A stretch of DNA of 64,000 nucleotides from NCBI RefSeq assembly GCF_002288925.2, contig NW_022097993.1, forward strand, positions 10,370,811-10,434,810. Direction: 5' to 3'. The notes below the pieces were generated by a model. The model ran no database searches, was not told the origin of the DNA, and saw nothing but the letters and a program-made list of their open reading frames with translations. Shown here one piece after another: positions 25,755 through 38,765 of this stretch; position 1 is the stretch's first letter, and every line of letters begins with the position of its first letter. The position numbers and the translations under genes were made by a program. This DNA comes from Delphinapterus leucas. Lineage: Eukaryota > Chordata > Mammalia > Artiodactyla > Monodontidae.

Positions 25755-25850
25755 CAAACTGAAATATCACCCCTTCCATCAAGCCCTCTCTGACCCTCAG
25801 ACAGAAATAACTGACAAGGCTGGGTGCTTTCACCAATTCCATTTGCCTTA
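25755..25850 (+). mobile_element. Short L2-like relic
   Basis: Resembles an internal L2 3' segment in which TATCACCCCTTCCATCAAGC is followed by CCTCTCTGACCCTCAGAC. Confidence 0.45.
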
Positions 25851-26582
25851 ACAACTGAATCTCATCCCTTTGGATTTTGAAGAGTCTTCTTAAATTATGC
25901 CTAAATACAAGCCAAAAAGGAAGAGTAACTACGCCAGAATTGGTAGCCATGATTATGTGTGGGACTTGTACCGTGCCTAACTTTTAACTTTATATTTTCC
26001 GAATTTTTTCTAAAGGCCCTATAGTTTATAATCAGAAAAAGCAAAACAAAACAAACGGGGAGAAGTTTTATGAGCCATCGCTTGAATTCACAGCTAGGAG
26101 AAGGCAATGCTCCAAGGCAAGAATATAGAAGAGACATCGAGGAAAGGGCAGAGGCCTTTGGATGGAGGAACAACGAAAAAGTGCCCCCCCCCAAGATTTT
26201 ACCTTCTTCGCATGTTCTGTCCAGATGTGACCCCGTTCCTCAGGCAGCTGGGGAGACATGAGAACAGCCCCTGGGAATCCGTGCATCTGTTTCAAGAAAG
26301 TGTGAGACAAAAGGCCAAATGGACACGTGGTGTCTGAGGACACTAGTCTCTCTTCCTTAAGTAAAATGAATAGAGAGGAAGAAGGGAGAGAAGGAAGAGG
26401 CGGTGACAGGACATCTCAGAAGGCTGAGGCCCAGCTGCAGTCTCCTTGTGAAGTGATTCTGAGGACGGGCAGCAAGTCTGCTCACGTGCTGGTTGGGAAA
26501 ATGGCCACCGAGGTGAGGGGTCTGGTCTGTGGGCAGCCCCGGACCCTCATCGAGCCACGTCTTTCCTTCCATAGAGTGTCCA

Positions 26583-26803
26583 TCGCAGGGCGGGAGTTAG
26601 AAAATTGCGGGCCTGTGCGCCAAATCCGGCCCGCCACCTGTTTTGTAAAGAACATTTTGTTAGAATCCAGCCATGCCTATCTGTTTATGTGTCGTCTTTG
26701 GGTGCTTTCACAACACGAGGCAAAGACTGGCCGCAAAGCTGGAAATATTTACTGTTCACCCCTTGACAGAAGATGTTTCCCACCTCTGCTCTGGGGTGTG
26801 GAC
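26583..26803. mobile_element. hAT-like nonautonomous DNA transposon (MER class)
   Basis: The left end reads CAGGGCGGGAGTTAGAAAA, followed by CGCCAAATCCGGCCCGCCAC. The right end contains CCCACCTCTGCTCTGG, whose reverse complement approximates the left end. The internal order AAATCCGGCCCGCC ... AATATTTACTGTTCACCCC is that of a widespread hAT/Charlie-type MITE in placental mammals. I could not identify the 8-bp target duplication. Confidence 0.65.
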
Positions 26804-27483
26804 CTGGCTGTGTCATGGAAGCTGGGTCGTGGGCGTGTGGAAGTTCCAGCTTGTGAAAGGCAGCACACGCCCAAGTACAAGGTCACGCCCCACACCCACC
26901 CAGAGTAGCACCGTCCCCGCTGGACTCACGGGGTGGTAAAGAGTCTGAGACATGACACTCTGGCTGAACCGTGGGTCCAGCTACCACTTGCTGCCAGTGG
27001 AACAAAGAGAGAAGTTTCGAGGACAGCCAACAGCCTCCATCACACGCGATGTTTGTTTCGTCCATTTGCCTTAATGTTAATCATTTAAAAGTAGCATCTA
27101 TCCACGTGTGTCACGTCATAGGCAAATGACCACATTTTATCCACACAGGAAATGCATTTTTACTACAACCAAGCCTATACACTTTCTAGTATCGATTGTC
27201 AGATAGAAGGTAAATGAGGTACAATTTGGTGCAAGGTAGGGGAGCTCTAGGGAACGTAGAGCCAAAGCCAAGACAGACAGAGTTTCTACTGGGACTTGCA
27301 AGGGCGTGAGCAAGCTGGTCAGGACGGAACTTGGCTCTTCCCAAACAGCATCGTGGTGTCAAAGGGCGGCCTTGGGAGTGTGCCAGTGAGTCTGCAGGTG
27401 GAAAAGGTGCCATCCAAAATTCTCTTTTGTGAAACCATTCCTTAAACACAGAAGAGTTTGAGGCCCATTTAAAAAATACCACA

Positions 27484-27690
27484 GGCTTCCCTGGTGGCAC
27501 AGTGGTTGAGAGTCCGCCTGCCGATGCAGGGGACATGGGTTCGTGCCCCGGTCCGGGAGGATCCCACGTGTCGCGGAGCGGCTGGGCCCGTGAGCCATGG
27601 CCGCTGAGCCTGCGCGTCCGGAGCCTGTGCTCCGCAACGGGAGAGGCCACAACAGTAAGAGGCCCGCGTAACCCCCCAAAAAAATAAATA
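27484..27690 (+). mobile_element. Short-form (young) CHR-type SINE
   Basis: Full short form with head GGTGGCACAGTGGTTGAGAG, B box GGTTCGTGCCCC, body GAGCCATGGCCGCTGAGCC and a tail CCCCCCAAAAAAATAAATAA. The flanking duplication is not clean. Confidence 0.9.
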
Positions 27691-28796
27691 AATACAGACC
27701 ACATGCAAAATATCCTATAAGTCTCCAACCAAGCTCCATTTAAAAAGAAAAAAAAAAGTGTATATAAAAAGATCTAATGAATAGTCACAATTCCCATAGG
27801 GGACTTTACAGTCCATTTGCTCCACCACCTTATGAGATTAGAAGAAGAAAAGGCATCTAAGCTAATCTTTCTGCTAGGATGGCTCCCTGAGAAAGTTCCA
27901 CTACCTTCTTGGATTCAATTCTGAATGTCTGGAGCAATGCACTCTCCTCGTCCTTGTCCTGGAGGCAATTCAAAGGCCTGTGGAGGATTTTCCCAACACC
28001 CCTGGTGTAAAAAGTAATAGAGTGAGGAACAGGGGGATAGAAGTCTGGTCTTCACTCTTCTGCTTCTCAGCCACCAGCACCTGCATGATTCTTTCCTCAT
28101 ACTCATTCAATTTGTGTGTCCTTCCTACTGGATCAATGTCAGAGACAGAGCCCCAGCCTCTGAGAGTTTATAATCAAACACAGGAGAGGCTGCAGCAGGA
28201 AGGAAAATGCTCTGTAGGTGCAGCCACATCAGCCGTGAGTGATGGTGGAGGAGATGACCTGCCAGCTGGCGTGGAAGGTTGGTGAGAGGTGGAAAGGCCG
28301 GGTCGGAGGGAAAGCATCCCACGTGGAAAGAGGGCATAAGCAACGGGGTAGGGAGGAAAGGATGTAACGAAGCAATGACTGGGTGTCAGGCTCAGCTAGA
28401 ATATGGCACTCACAGGGGAGCAGTGAGAGGTTAGTCGGGAAAGATAGTAAGGACCCAGACTGGGAAAACAAATTAGTCTGCTGTTAGTAAGCAAAGTGAG
28501 GGGTCCTGAGAAGGGGGGTGATTTGATCAAGGACAGACTTCAGAAGGATTACCCCCACGGTGATTTGTAGACTGGAGCGCGGGTAGGGAGACTAGTTAGA
28601 AACTAGTTAGAAAGCTAGGACAACAAGACAGATGTGGGAGAGATTACCAATAAAGAACAAATCCAAGGAATTCTTTTCCCTGTGCTGAACATGATCCAAT
28701 CACTTATACTGGAGATGCCATTCATGAAAAAATGATGAAGCGACAAAATATAACACTTAAGTTGACACAACAAAGAACATTTGAAATTGAAAATGA

Positions 28797-28920
28797 GGGG
28801 AAGTCCCTGGTGGCCCAGCGGCTAAGACTTGGCGCTTTCACTGCAGGGGGCGCGGGTTCGATCCCTGGTCGGGGAACTAAGATCCTGCAAGCCTCTCAGG
28901 GCACAGCCGAAAACAAAAGA
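28797..28920 (+). mobile_element. Bov-tA/CHRS-like short SINE
   Basis: tRNA-derived head with CTGGTGGCCCAGCGGCTAAG, B box GGTTCGATCCCT and GGGGAACTAAGATCCTGCAA, then a brief A-rich end. A perfect 15-bp duplication (TGAAATTGAAAATGA) lies at 28782-28796 and 28921-28935. Confidence 0.92.
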
Positions 28921-29299
28921 TGAAATTGAAAATGACCAGAAATGCATTTGAATTTTAGCCATTTGATTTGATGTTTATAAAGATGTTTAACTATTTTGTA
29001 AGCTGCAACAGGCAGTAACCTGAAACCCTGAGAAGGGTGCAGGAGTCTCCTGCTTATGAAGAGAGAGAATTACTGTCCTCAGTCCTTCACACTTATTCCA
29101 AGTTAGAGGGACCGTCTAGGCACTACTGTTCCCGATTTTAAATGGGGAGGTAGTCTATTTCATTTATTTATTTATTTTACTTTATCAAACTATATTCTGC
29201 ATATAATAAAATGCACCTATTTAAAATGTACAGTTTGATACGTTTGGCAATGTATACATCTATATAGTCATCACCATAATTAAGTTACAGAACACTCCT

Positions 29300-29606
29300 T
29301 GGACTTCCCTGGTGGCGCAGTGGTTAAGAATCTGCCCGCCAATGCGGGGGACATGGGTTAGAGCCATGGTCTGGGGAGATCCCACATGCCGCGGAGCAAG
29401 TAAGCCCGTACGCCACAGCTACTGAGCCTGTGCTCTAGAGCCCGCAAACAACAACTACTGAGCCTGTGTGCCACAACTGCTGAAGCCCACGTGCCTAGAG
29501 CCCGTGCTCTGCAACAAAAGAAGCCACTGCAATGACAAGCCTCCACAGCGCAATGAAGACTCAACGCAGCCAAAAATAAATAAATAATTGATTTTTTAAA
29601 AAAAGA
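29300..29606 (+). mobile_element. Long-form CHR-type SINE nested in L1
   Basis: Head GGTGGCGCAGTGGTTAAGAA, changed B box GGTTAGAGCCAT, CCACAACTGCTGAAG modules and a CAGCCAAAAATAAATAAAT tail. A perfect 14-bp duplication (TACAGAACACTCCT) lies at 29286-29299 and 29607-29620. Confidence 0.93.
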
Positions 29607-30278
29607 TACAGAACACTCCTGTCACCACCTGGCCCCCAAATTCCCTCCTAACTCTGCAACTGACTCCAACCCATCCTCAGGCAACTGCTGACCTGACTCC
29701 TGACACTATGGATTTAGTTTCGCCTGTTCTAGAACTTCATGGAAATATTATACAATCATACACACACGTTCTTTTGTGTCTGGCTTTTGCTCAGAATGTT
29801 TTTGACATTCATCAATGATGCTACATATATAGTTTCTTCTTTGTAAATGACTGGCTACATTGTATGAATATTCCACAAATTGTTTATCCGTTCATCTGTA
29901 ACTGGATGTTTGGGTTAATTCCATTTTGGGGCTATTATGAATAAAGCTGTTATGAACATTAGTGTACAGACTCTTTGTGGACATAGGTTTTCATTTCTCT
30001 TAAGGAAATACCTAAGCTTGAGCCATATGGAAATTTATGTTTGATTTTATAGGAAACTGATGAAAAGTTTTCTGAAGTATTATAGTATTTTACATTCCCA
30101 ACAGCAGTGTAGGAGAGTTCTGGTTGCTCCACATCCTTTCCAACACTTGATATCGTCAATCTTTTTCAATTTTAACATTCTGGTAGGTTTGTAGTAGTGT
30201 CTCATTGTGGTTCTAATTTGCATTTCACTAATGATTAATGATGTGTTCATGTCTTTATTTTCCTGTCCTCACCCTATA

Positions 30279-30314
30279 TATATATATGGTGTGTATGTGT
30301 GTGTGTGTGTGTGA
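30279..30314. repeat. (TA)n(TG)n microsatellite
   Basis: TATATATATATATGG followed by GTGTGTATGTGTGTGTGTGT within the old L1. Likely length-polymorphic. Confidence 0.85.
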
Positions 30315-32249
30315 AGTGCCTATTCAAACCTTTTGCCCGCTTTTTATCGTCACCTGTCTTATTGGGCTGTGAGAGTTCTTTACATAGTCTGGATATGTCC
30401 TTTCTCAGACAGATGTATTGCAGATGTTTTCTTCTGATGCGTGCCTGCTTTTTCATTCAGTTTCTTAGTGGTATCTTTGGAAGTGCAGAAGGTTTTCATT
30501 TTAACAAAGTCCAATTTATAAAGTTTTACAGATAGGGTTATGTTCTCTTTACAACATCTTTGCCTGCCCCCAAATCTTGAAAAATTCCTATGTTTTCCTC
30601 TAGAGGTTTTATATGCTTAGATTTTGTTCTAGGTCTCTGACCCACTTTTGACTTTATTTTTGTGCACGGTATGAGTAACATTCAATGTTCACTTTTTCTT
30701 TTTTCTGTTTCAATGTCCAGATGTCCCAGCACTACCTACTGACAGTACTATTATTTCCTCATCAAATTACCTTGGCACGTTTGTCAAAGATCAATTAACT
30801 CTGTAAATGGTGGTCTATTTCTGAACCCCCTTTTGCATTCCATTGACCTATTTGTTTATCCTTCCACTGAGGCCACAGTCTTGATTCTTTAGCTCTGAAG
30901 TAAAGCTTTAGAATCAGGAAATGGAAGTCCTCCAAATTTATTTTTGTTTTTAAGCATTATTTTGGCAATTCTAGGTCCTTTATGTTTCCATATATGCATT
31001 AGAATCAGTTTGCCAGTTTCTACAAAGAAGTCCTGGGGCTTCCATTGTACTTACAGATCAGTTTGGGGAGAAATGACATCGTAACAATGAGTTTTCTAGT
31101 CCCAGAATATCTTTATATTGTCTTTTAAAATTTCTCTTAACAATCTTTTCTAGTTTTCAACGTACGTATCTTGCACATGTTTTGTTAAATTTATCCCTCA
31201 GTACTCCAAACAGCCTGCCTTAGAAGTTGTCTACTGCAGAAAGCAATCTTCCATTATTTATTAGTTTTATTAGTTTAATTCCCAGAATAACGATTTCTTC
31301 AAATTGATGGTAGAGGAGGGGTGGTAATGGGGGAAGGGTCATTCCCAGTGGGAAGCATTTCCAGTTACAAGATAATTCCCTGCTGTATTAGAAAAAGCTA
31401 TCTCTGGATAAACACTCACTCCACCCCATTCAAGGGAGACTGCAGACGTGAACAAGTCTTCCTGGTATCAACAACGAAGCTCCTTACTAAGACAATTAGA
31501 TCTTTAAAGTTGAAAGCAGCTCTTTTATGGATTCCTCCATCTATAGATCTATGTGGAGTTACCACTCAAAAATTATCTAATTTATGATGGTAATGGGCAC
31601 TTAGAAATTTTTTTCCTAGGTCTAGATATTTCTTTTCGCAGAATTCCCATAGTTTAGTTTGAATCGGCAATAGCATTTGTGCAATTACAGAGCACTTGTA
31701 GGAGGCTAAAGATTAAGAGAAATGTTTTTCAGCAGAGTTTTACCTAGATGCACAAAATTCTCTTGAAAACACTTTTGGGAAGTGTAACTACCCACTGATC
31801 TTTTTGCTTTGCACACAAAAATGTTGATGATAAAGAGGAAACTAACTTTCTGAACCATCAGATATTATATTATTTATTCCTCTCACCAAATCCCCTGATG
31901 GGTAGTTTATAGATTTCCCTTCATTTAAAAAGTAGATTATTCAAGATTCCTGAAAGAATTATATTACAAATATAATGATAACACATTAGCTTACACAATG
32001 CTTCTTCTGTGATATCAATTTTTTCCTCTTAACCATCAAATTAGATAAAGAAGGATCAGGTGTAATCTAATCAGGAACCCAACCCTAAAGACAAAGCAAA
32101 GAGCAATCTAAAATGTTATACAGAGATCTGGTTCTGTGTTTTTCTTTATTCCCTTTCTTCTTTACCTCCACCTTTCTCTCTTTTAAATTTTGGCCTTTCA
32201 AAGAAAAACTCAGAAACCACAGATATTTAAGAAATACCAACAACAATTA

Positions 32250-32440
32250 TAGTTTATTAACTGCTCTGTACCATGAAAACACAATGCAATTCTATAACTT
32301 TCAGTTTCCTCCAAGGTGAATATTATTGTCCCCACTTTACAGACAAAGAAGCTAGAGCTCATGCAGTATCAGTGACCTTCCCCAAGGCCACATGGCCAAC
32401 CGTGAAGATGGGATTCAAATCACAGAACCCAACGTTTATC
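32250..32440 (-). mobile_element. MIR SINE relic
   Basis: Antisense MIR core: TTGTCCCCACTTTACAGACA, then AGAAGCTAGAGCTCATGCAG, then TTCCCCAAGGCCACATGGCC and GATGGGATTCAAATC. Confidence 0.7.
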
Positions 32441-32594
32441 ACACAGATGACTCCAAAACTAAAATATTTACTTAATTAATTCAACCAAAGGGTGAATAAA
32501 AAGGGAGAATTCAGCATTTAGTTGAACAGATCTTCCAACCTGCACCTATTTAGGAAAATACACATACAGAAAAGGTGACACCACATCACGGAAA

Positions 32595-32760
32595 GAGCAC
32601 AGAGCTAGGGGCTGGGAGCTAGATTCGAGCTAAACCAAAGAGCAAATTGTCACAAAATCGAAGAAACTCTTTAAACGTGTTTCTTCATGAGTAAATGCCA
32701 ACGTTGGACTTCATGCTTTCTAAAGTCTATTCCAACTCTAGATTCTACCAAACACCACCA
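32595..32760 (+). mobile_element. MIR/MIR3-like relic
   Basis: Diverged head GAAAGAGCACAGAGCTAGGG, then TTTAAACGTGTTTCTTCATG and an end CTAAAGTCTATTCCAACTCT typical of MIR3-like copies. Confidence 0.5.
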
Positions 32761-34585
32761 CCAGCAACAACTTTGTGTCTATTATTACAGGGGTAATATT
32801 CTTTTCTCTTTTGAGTTTTACGTAAGTGATCTTTTCAACTCAGACTGGAGTCTTTAGAAACACCATAGACTTCTAAGGAGGCTGGAGTCATCGGGGCAGG
32901 TGTCCCACTTTCCTGAACAACCTCTGTGGGCTGAAGCCTCCGGGAGACGCTGCTTCCACCACAGCCCGGAGCCCAGAACTGAGATGACCGCGGACAGGAA
33001 ACTGAGCCCGTATGTGTCAGTACTTCTGGTTTCCCGGTGACCACGAGGGCCCAGGGGAGCCGACGTGTCCATGACCCACGTAGGCTTGGGGTCTAAATGG
33101 TGTGCTTGCTGCTCTACACTGAAGGCTGTCAGCTCCATCACCGGCACCATTGGCCTCAGTTCCGATCGCCAGCTGAGACCTTGAACTTCAGCAGTTACCG
33201 CCTTAGCAGCAGCCTAGCCCAGCCACTCCACAGGCCTGCCCAGAGGACACCCCGGGCATCTTCTCACTTGTTCTCTGCTGCCACAAATGTGCAGCGAGAC
33301 CACATCAATGCCCACAGATGCCTTCCTGAAGAAAAGAGAGGCGGGTGTAAAATCCCAATGACTAGTCCCTTTACCAAAAGAAATAGGGTCATTCCAAAGA
33401 GGCTGTCACTCCAGCCACGATCCAGATTTTGAACAGTCTGGATGTTTAACCCCAAAGTAGAAATAGGAACAGGAGTGACAGAGGTAGTTCCCGTTGACAA
33501 GCCTAAGAGGTCCCCATCAATCAGCAGGGTGGGACTCATGAGGAAGATGCGATGAGCTATTGTGAAACAGATGCTCCATTTTCTCTACATATCTCATTTC
33601 ACTGTGACTGGTTTTGTGACCTCAAACAATTTTAGAATTTGAGTTCATTACCATAAGCGAAAAAAGGACAAACAAAATGAGGAACCGCCCTCTTCACAAA
33701 GTCATGTTCGGCTTGAGTGTTTTTCTAAGTATGTAGCACACTCAAGCCTTTCTTAGGATGGCCTGTAAAAAATGTTCATGGAGGTTAAAGGAATTTGGGC
33801 AACAATTTACTCCATCCATGAAAACTTCCATAGGGTTTCCATTCAATGAAACCTTAAGATAAGCGAGTTCTTAGTTTCAATTGGTTGTCAACGTGTAGGA
33901 AAAAGAAAAGCTCACATCAAAGAAGCAGTACAACTGTAAAATTAAACATTAAGGTGAAAAGCCATTTCTTAAAGTGTAGCCTTTACTGTCAATCAGAATT
34001 TGGTCTAAAGTGTGAAACCAGAAGGGAAAAGTCAGCTCCGCTGTGAACTGCCAAGGAATTGCCTTTATTCTGCCAAAGCTCCAGATGCTTCTCTTACAGA
34101 AACACTTCTGTCTCATGCTCTCACTTGTTTATTTCCACGCGCATAACGCGGCCACGCACGGAAACAGGTACTCTGTTAATCCACCAAATGTGATTTTTAA
34201 ATTACTTCATCTTATTTCATATTTCAAACCAGGCAGGAAAAGTAGGACCGTGTACTCCCCTTTCTTTTTTTTAACCTTGGATTTGAAACTTCCGAGGTTA
34301 AAAAAACTTTAAACTGTTTTAAACTTAAATCAGTTTAAAAGCAATTAATGACATCTGTTACTAAGTGACCCCAAATCAGGAAGAAAGTATGATCCAAGTT
34401 TGTCAAACGAAGCATTAAATACTTAGGAAATGTTTCAATATAAATCTTTGTACAGTCATACAAATAATTCATTTTGAAAGCTCTTTGTCTTGTGGAAGAC
34501 ATCTAATTTCAGAAATGGATCCAGAAATAGCTGTCCATATATGCACGCATCTTGTTTCAAGATATCACTGCTAAACATCTTTTTT

Positions 34586-34793
34586 TTTTTTTTTTTTTTT
34601 TGCGGTACGCGGGCCTCTCACTGCTGTGGCCCCTCCCGTTGCGGAGCACAGGCTCCGGACGCGCAGGCTCAGCGGCCATGGCTCACGGGCACAGCCGCTC
34701 CGCGGCATGTGGGATCCTCCCGGACCGGGGCACGAACCCGTGTCCCCGGCATCGGCAGGCGGACTCTCAACCACTGCGCCACCAGGGAAGCCC
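34586..34793 (-). mobile_element. Short-form (young) CHR-type SINE
   Basis: Antisense copy with poly-T tail, TGCGGTACGCGGGCCTCTCA, GCGGCCATGGCTCACGGGC, antisense B box GGGGCACGAACC and end CACTGCGCCACCAGGGAAG. A 15-bp duplication (CTAAACATCTTTTTT) lies at 34571-34585 and 34794-34808. Confidence 0.93.
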
Positions 34794-34807
34794 CTAAACA
34801 TCTTTTT

Positions 34808-34900
34808 TAATTCAGTGGCTGTTGATTGCTTATTATGTGCTGGACCCTAGGTTAGGCACCCGAGATACAAGACACACTGTGGCATCTTGGGAAGGCTGCA
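34808..34900 (-). mobile_element. Short L2 3'-end relic
   Basis: Diverged antisense L2 end with TTGCTTATTATGTGCTGGAC and CCTAGGTTAGGCACCCGAGA. Confidence 0.45.
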
Positions 34901-37900
34901 TTCTCTCTGAAGGCAGAGGGAAATTTAGGAGTCTTCACACTAGATAAAGGCCTACAGAGGCAGCAGGGGTGCAAATGAGGGGGTGGATTGCAGACAAACT
35001 CCAGAAGTAGAATCAAAGAACGTGTTGCCAAACCGGATGAGTTGACAAATGAACGTTCCCATGTAGCTCCCTGGTTTCCTGTTCCTTGGGGGGATCAGGT
35101 GATGCCATTCGATGAGCTTGGAAACGTCGGGGGCTCAGCCCAGCCAGCTCCGTGTCATCCCAGAGGTGAGCTCTGAGGAACGGCTTGTGTAAAAAGGCAC
35201 ACGTGGGAGGTGACGACAAAGTCCACTGGCAGAGCCCCGGTGGGTTCTTCCCCAGTGGAAATGTTTGAACCAACTTGAGAGCCTGTCGACGTGAACACTG
35301 GCCAGTGGAAAATGCTCGGGTTGGTGAGAAAGCCACTCTCACGGACAGAACTCTAGTGTTGGGTGACACCGCTGCACGGGCCAGCCCCCTGTCTAAGCTG
35401 ATGCTTTTGAACCCTTCCAGTTCCCCGACGACGCTCAAGGGTTACAGGGCAAACACACTGAACTGGGAGCGCGGGCTCCGGTGCCACCTCGAGCTCTTGC
35501 ATCTGCAGCATTTGAGGGAGGACAGTTGTGTCCCCTCTCTTCATTTTCTAGGACATTAGGATTCACACTCAGTGTCAACTACGGAAGTCTATAATATCCC
35601 TTCCCATTTCTGGACAGGGAAACAGGTAAAACGAGGGGGAATTGGTCGAAATGAATGCCAGAGGGAAGAGAAAATATTCAGCTTCTATCGGCGTCAATGA
35701 GAATTTATTTCCCATCTTATTGATAGTGTTGTGTGGCGCATTCCGAAACGATTTACGGTTGAACGAGACAGCGGCCCAGGAACTCTGGTGACCCCATTTT
35801 AATTTCACGGTATGAAGATGCTTATAGGTTAGAATTTTGAAAGATGAATATTTATTTAGTAGAAGATTATTCATCCTCCTGGTTCTGGTTGTTAGAAAAC
35901 AATGGCAAGAAGGCCACCAAGTTCATAGAATTGATTGCACGCACGTTTTTAAACAGTGTTAACTGTTAAGTGGCCTTCTACTAACGTATGACGTAAATGT
36001 CTATTTGGAGGGTTTTAAGTTAAAACTTCCTGCTTCCCATAAGAATCAATGCTGATGGTGTCCTAAAATAAACTAAGATCATCTTCTGATCCTGATCAAA
36101 AGGCTTCAGCTCTGTCCCACACTCCAGCTCTTTCTTGGCAGAGAAGGGAAACCAGTTCAAAAAATTATTCAGGAAGTAATAAAGGGCTATTTTGTACATT
36201 CATTACATTCACAATGAGGGAAATTTTCTATCCTGTGAATATCAGTGTGTCTAATATAAAATCATCCATTTTATACCTGGTAGCTTTTCTAGTGAGAACT
36301 ACATTAAAATAATAAACAAAGCTTAAGATGTTTATTTTGATCTATAAACCCTGTAAACATAGATTAGGCGAGATTGACTTCCATTGAGACAAATGCTGCA
36401 CAATGTCTGTGGTGACCAAACATCTAGATTTTCTCTAGAATGCTAGCAACCACTATACAGAAGTGTCTTGAATATGTCCCTGGCATTTCACCCACACTCT
36501 AATTCTCCCAAGAAACTCACAAAGTAGACACTGTTGCCAACAGGAGACCAGAGACCCTGAGAACTTACGTGACTCACCCAAAGCCACACAGCCAACTGTA
36601 AGTGACCATGTTGCTACATGGACCCAAGTCCACCTGGCCTCCAAGCCAGCTCTCCCCGGTTAGACAAAACGCTTCTTTGCCCTTACTTTTTCCTCCTTCA
36701 GGGATTTTTCTTGAAACTCTCTTCCTGACAACAGTGAAATCATCCACTCGGGGTTCTCAGACACCCTCTGGGTCCCAAGGTGAGCCACCAGGGCTCCCTT
36801 GGTTCACATCAACCACCACTTCTCTGTTTATTCTTTCCTCCTCTACCCTCTTACTTTTCTCAAGCTGAGAGTAGAACAAACAAGCTATTTCAATCACAAC
36901 AAAATATGTTACACACCATTTGAGAAGAACATATTTGTATATTCCTCGGTAGTGCTGAACATACATTAAGGTTATAAAAATAGTGGAACGCTAACTGTTA
37001 TAGCAAAATTAGTAAACCCAGCCTTCCTTAGTAAAGTCAGATCCACGCTGGCTCTCTAATCTCTCTTGTGAATAACCTATTTTTAAAACGCTCTTCCAAT
37101 TAATTCCACATATTCACGGAGATAATCCCAAGGGAAAGGATCATCCTTACACGTTCCCTGTAATCAGCCCAACTCCTTAGTCAGTCACAATCACGGAGCC
37201 TAAACTCACCCACGAGAGGCCACCCTGACCGTTGACACTTTTCTCCAGGCTGGGATTTGCTGCCATCCCTGGAACACCAGCTGGCCTTCTCTGCATCCCC
37301 TTGGGGCTTAAAATAAGGAACGTGTTTTAAATCTCTTCTGTGAACTGTCTCCCGTATTATTTAGATTTTACATTCTTAAAGAAATGTAGACTCAGTCCTG
37401 CTTTTTTCACTCTACTGAGAATCTCCATCTTTTTAAGATCTTAGGTTGCCTTCTGACATTTGACCCTTGGGGAAAAGCAAACATCTCTATTTTCTGTTAC
37501 CAGAATGTGTCCGTTCTTCCCTTAGGATGATAATTGCTTGTGTGCGTTGCTCTCTCCCTAAACAGCTCATCCCAAAGGCTGCAGTTAAAATCATGCTTGC
37601 TCGCCACCATGGCTGTGGTTTGTTCCCTCTCTCTCTCTGAGTTTCTCAATTATGCACAATGTGATTTCATTCTGACTCTTACTAGTTTGTTCTTAGTTCT
37701 TTCATACGCTCTTTTCCCGCCTCTACAGGTCAGCGCAGGCAAGCTCCAACGTGATGCCTTTCCTCACCTTCATCCCCGCTGTCCTGCGGCATCTCGAGCA
37801 ACGTGCTCAATCGCATCTCACAGCTGCATTTTTCTTAATCAAAACATTGTTGTTAGAAGACCAGCTCTATTAAGTGAAAAAAAATCTGTCCCCTCCATGA

Positions 37901-38059
37901 GTTATTCATTTTCAGTCATCTGTATTAAATATACTTTTAAAACTTTGCATTAGAGAAAACTGAGGAAAAGAGAGAACAGTAAACATCCAGGTACTTACAC
38001 GTGTGATCTGCCCTCCAAAATCTCCTGACAAAAATAAATGCCTGTGTAAAGAAGATTTC
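34901..38059. other. Gene-free stretch downstream of OGFRL1
   Basis: Only one MIR relic (about 36480-36650) could be named. It holds no gene I can support. Confidence 0.5.
36480..36650 (-). mobile_element. MIR SINE relic
   Basis: Antisense MIR core with GAGACCCTGAGAACTTACGT, then CACCCAAAGCCACACAGCCA and GGACCCAAGTCCACCTGGCC. Confidence 0.65.
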
Positions 38060-38077
38060 ACTCTTCAAAATACAATA

Positions 38078-38083
38078 TTTATT
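38078..38083 (-). terminator. Candidate distal polyadenylation signal
   Basis: AATAAA on the minus strand, followed by T- and GT-rich sequence on the transcript sense near 38.02-38.06 kb. It is the last good signal before repeat-rich intergenic DNA. Use of this site is inferred, not shown. Confidence 0.3.
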
Positions 38084-38765
38084 TTAGGGGATAAAAGGGA
38101 AATAATGTTGATCTCACACCATAACCATAAAAACAGTCTAATCAGAGAAAAACAGCAAAGTCATTTGTTCCAGCTCTTTAAAAATATTTTAATCATGCAA
38201 AATCAGCATAATGCTAAAATGTTAAGTAAGATGAAGTGGCTTTCGGTCGTTTCACAGGATGTATATTTGGCAATAGTTATTAAAAATAACAGAACTCTAA
38301 ATATATAGTTTCAGAAACGGTATTTTTAAATACAGCAGTAAACAACAGACACTACTGCACTTTATACATTTTCTGGCATAACACTGCCATACAGTTACAG
38401 GATTATAAAATAAGTGTTTCATAGTACCATACAGATCCAGAAACTGGTTACAGCTCCTACCACATACACATGGTATTGGTGTGCACAGACGTGCACGGCG
38501 TTCTGTAATTCATCCTGCAGGAGATGACAGAGCACAGAGAAGGCCCACGGCTGCTGGACAGTCAGCGCTCATGCAGGAAGGAAAGCACACATCTTTCTAA
38601 GAATCTACCCATTTTCCTGAAATACTCAAAATACAAAGGACACAATAGTTTCCCAGCTGAAGCGGTGACTGGACCCAGTTAGCCGTCTATCTTCTTAGGT
38701 CACACGGAAGAGGAGTGGACAGCGCACTTGGGAAACACGGAAACAACCTTCTTATAAAAAGGACA

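Larger units (their letters stand above)
23266..26582. other. Gene-free stretch with a G-rich polypurine tract
   Basis: Holds the polypurine tract at 23863-23996, C-rich DNA near 24057-24100 and a short L2-like piece at 25755-25850. The rest is unassigned. The proline-rich open frames across the G tract are composition artefacts. Confidence 0.55.
29165..31205 (-). mobile_element. Long old L1 fragment, antisense, split by a SINE
   Basis: About 1.7 kb of L1-derived DNA excluding the insert, in the standard antisense order: AAAATGTACAGTTTGATACG, ATTATGAATAAAGCTGTTAT, TTACATTCCCAACAGCAGTG, CTAATTTGCATTTCACTAAT, TTTTGCCCGCTTTTTATCG, TTGATTCTTTAGCTCTGAAG, CAATTCTAGGTCCTTTATG. It spans the 3' UTR and the end of ORF2, with many stops and indels. 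The SINE at 29300-29606 interrupts it, so the L1 is older. Confidence 0.88.
31206..34570. other. Gene-free stretch with MIR relics
   Basis: Contains MIR relics at about 32250-32440 and 32595-32760. A GC-richer segment near 32.86-33.45 kb has open frames on both strands but no domain or splice pattern that I recognise. Confidence 0.5.

Noticed and set aside
1..38000. Orthologue of a neighbouring gene or long noncoding RNA known near human OGFRL1 (for example LINC00472 or RIMS1)
   Set aside because: I could not recognise any exon. Synteny from memory is not evidence for a feature in this window.
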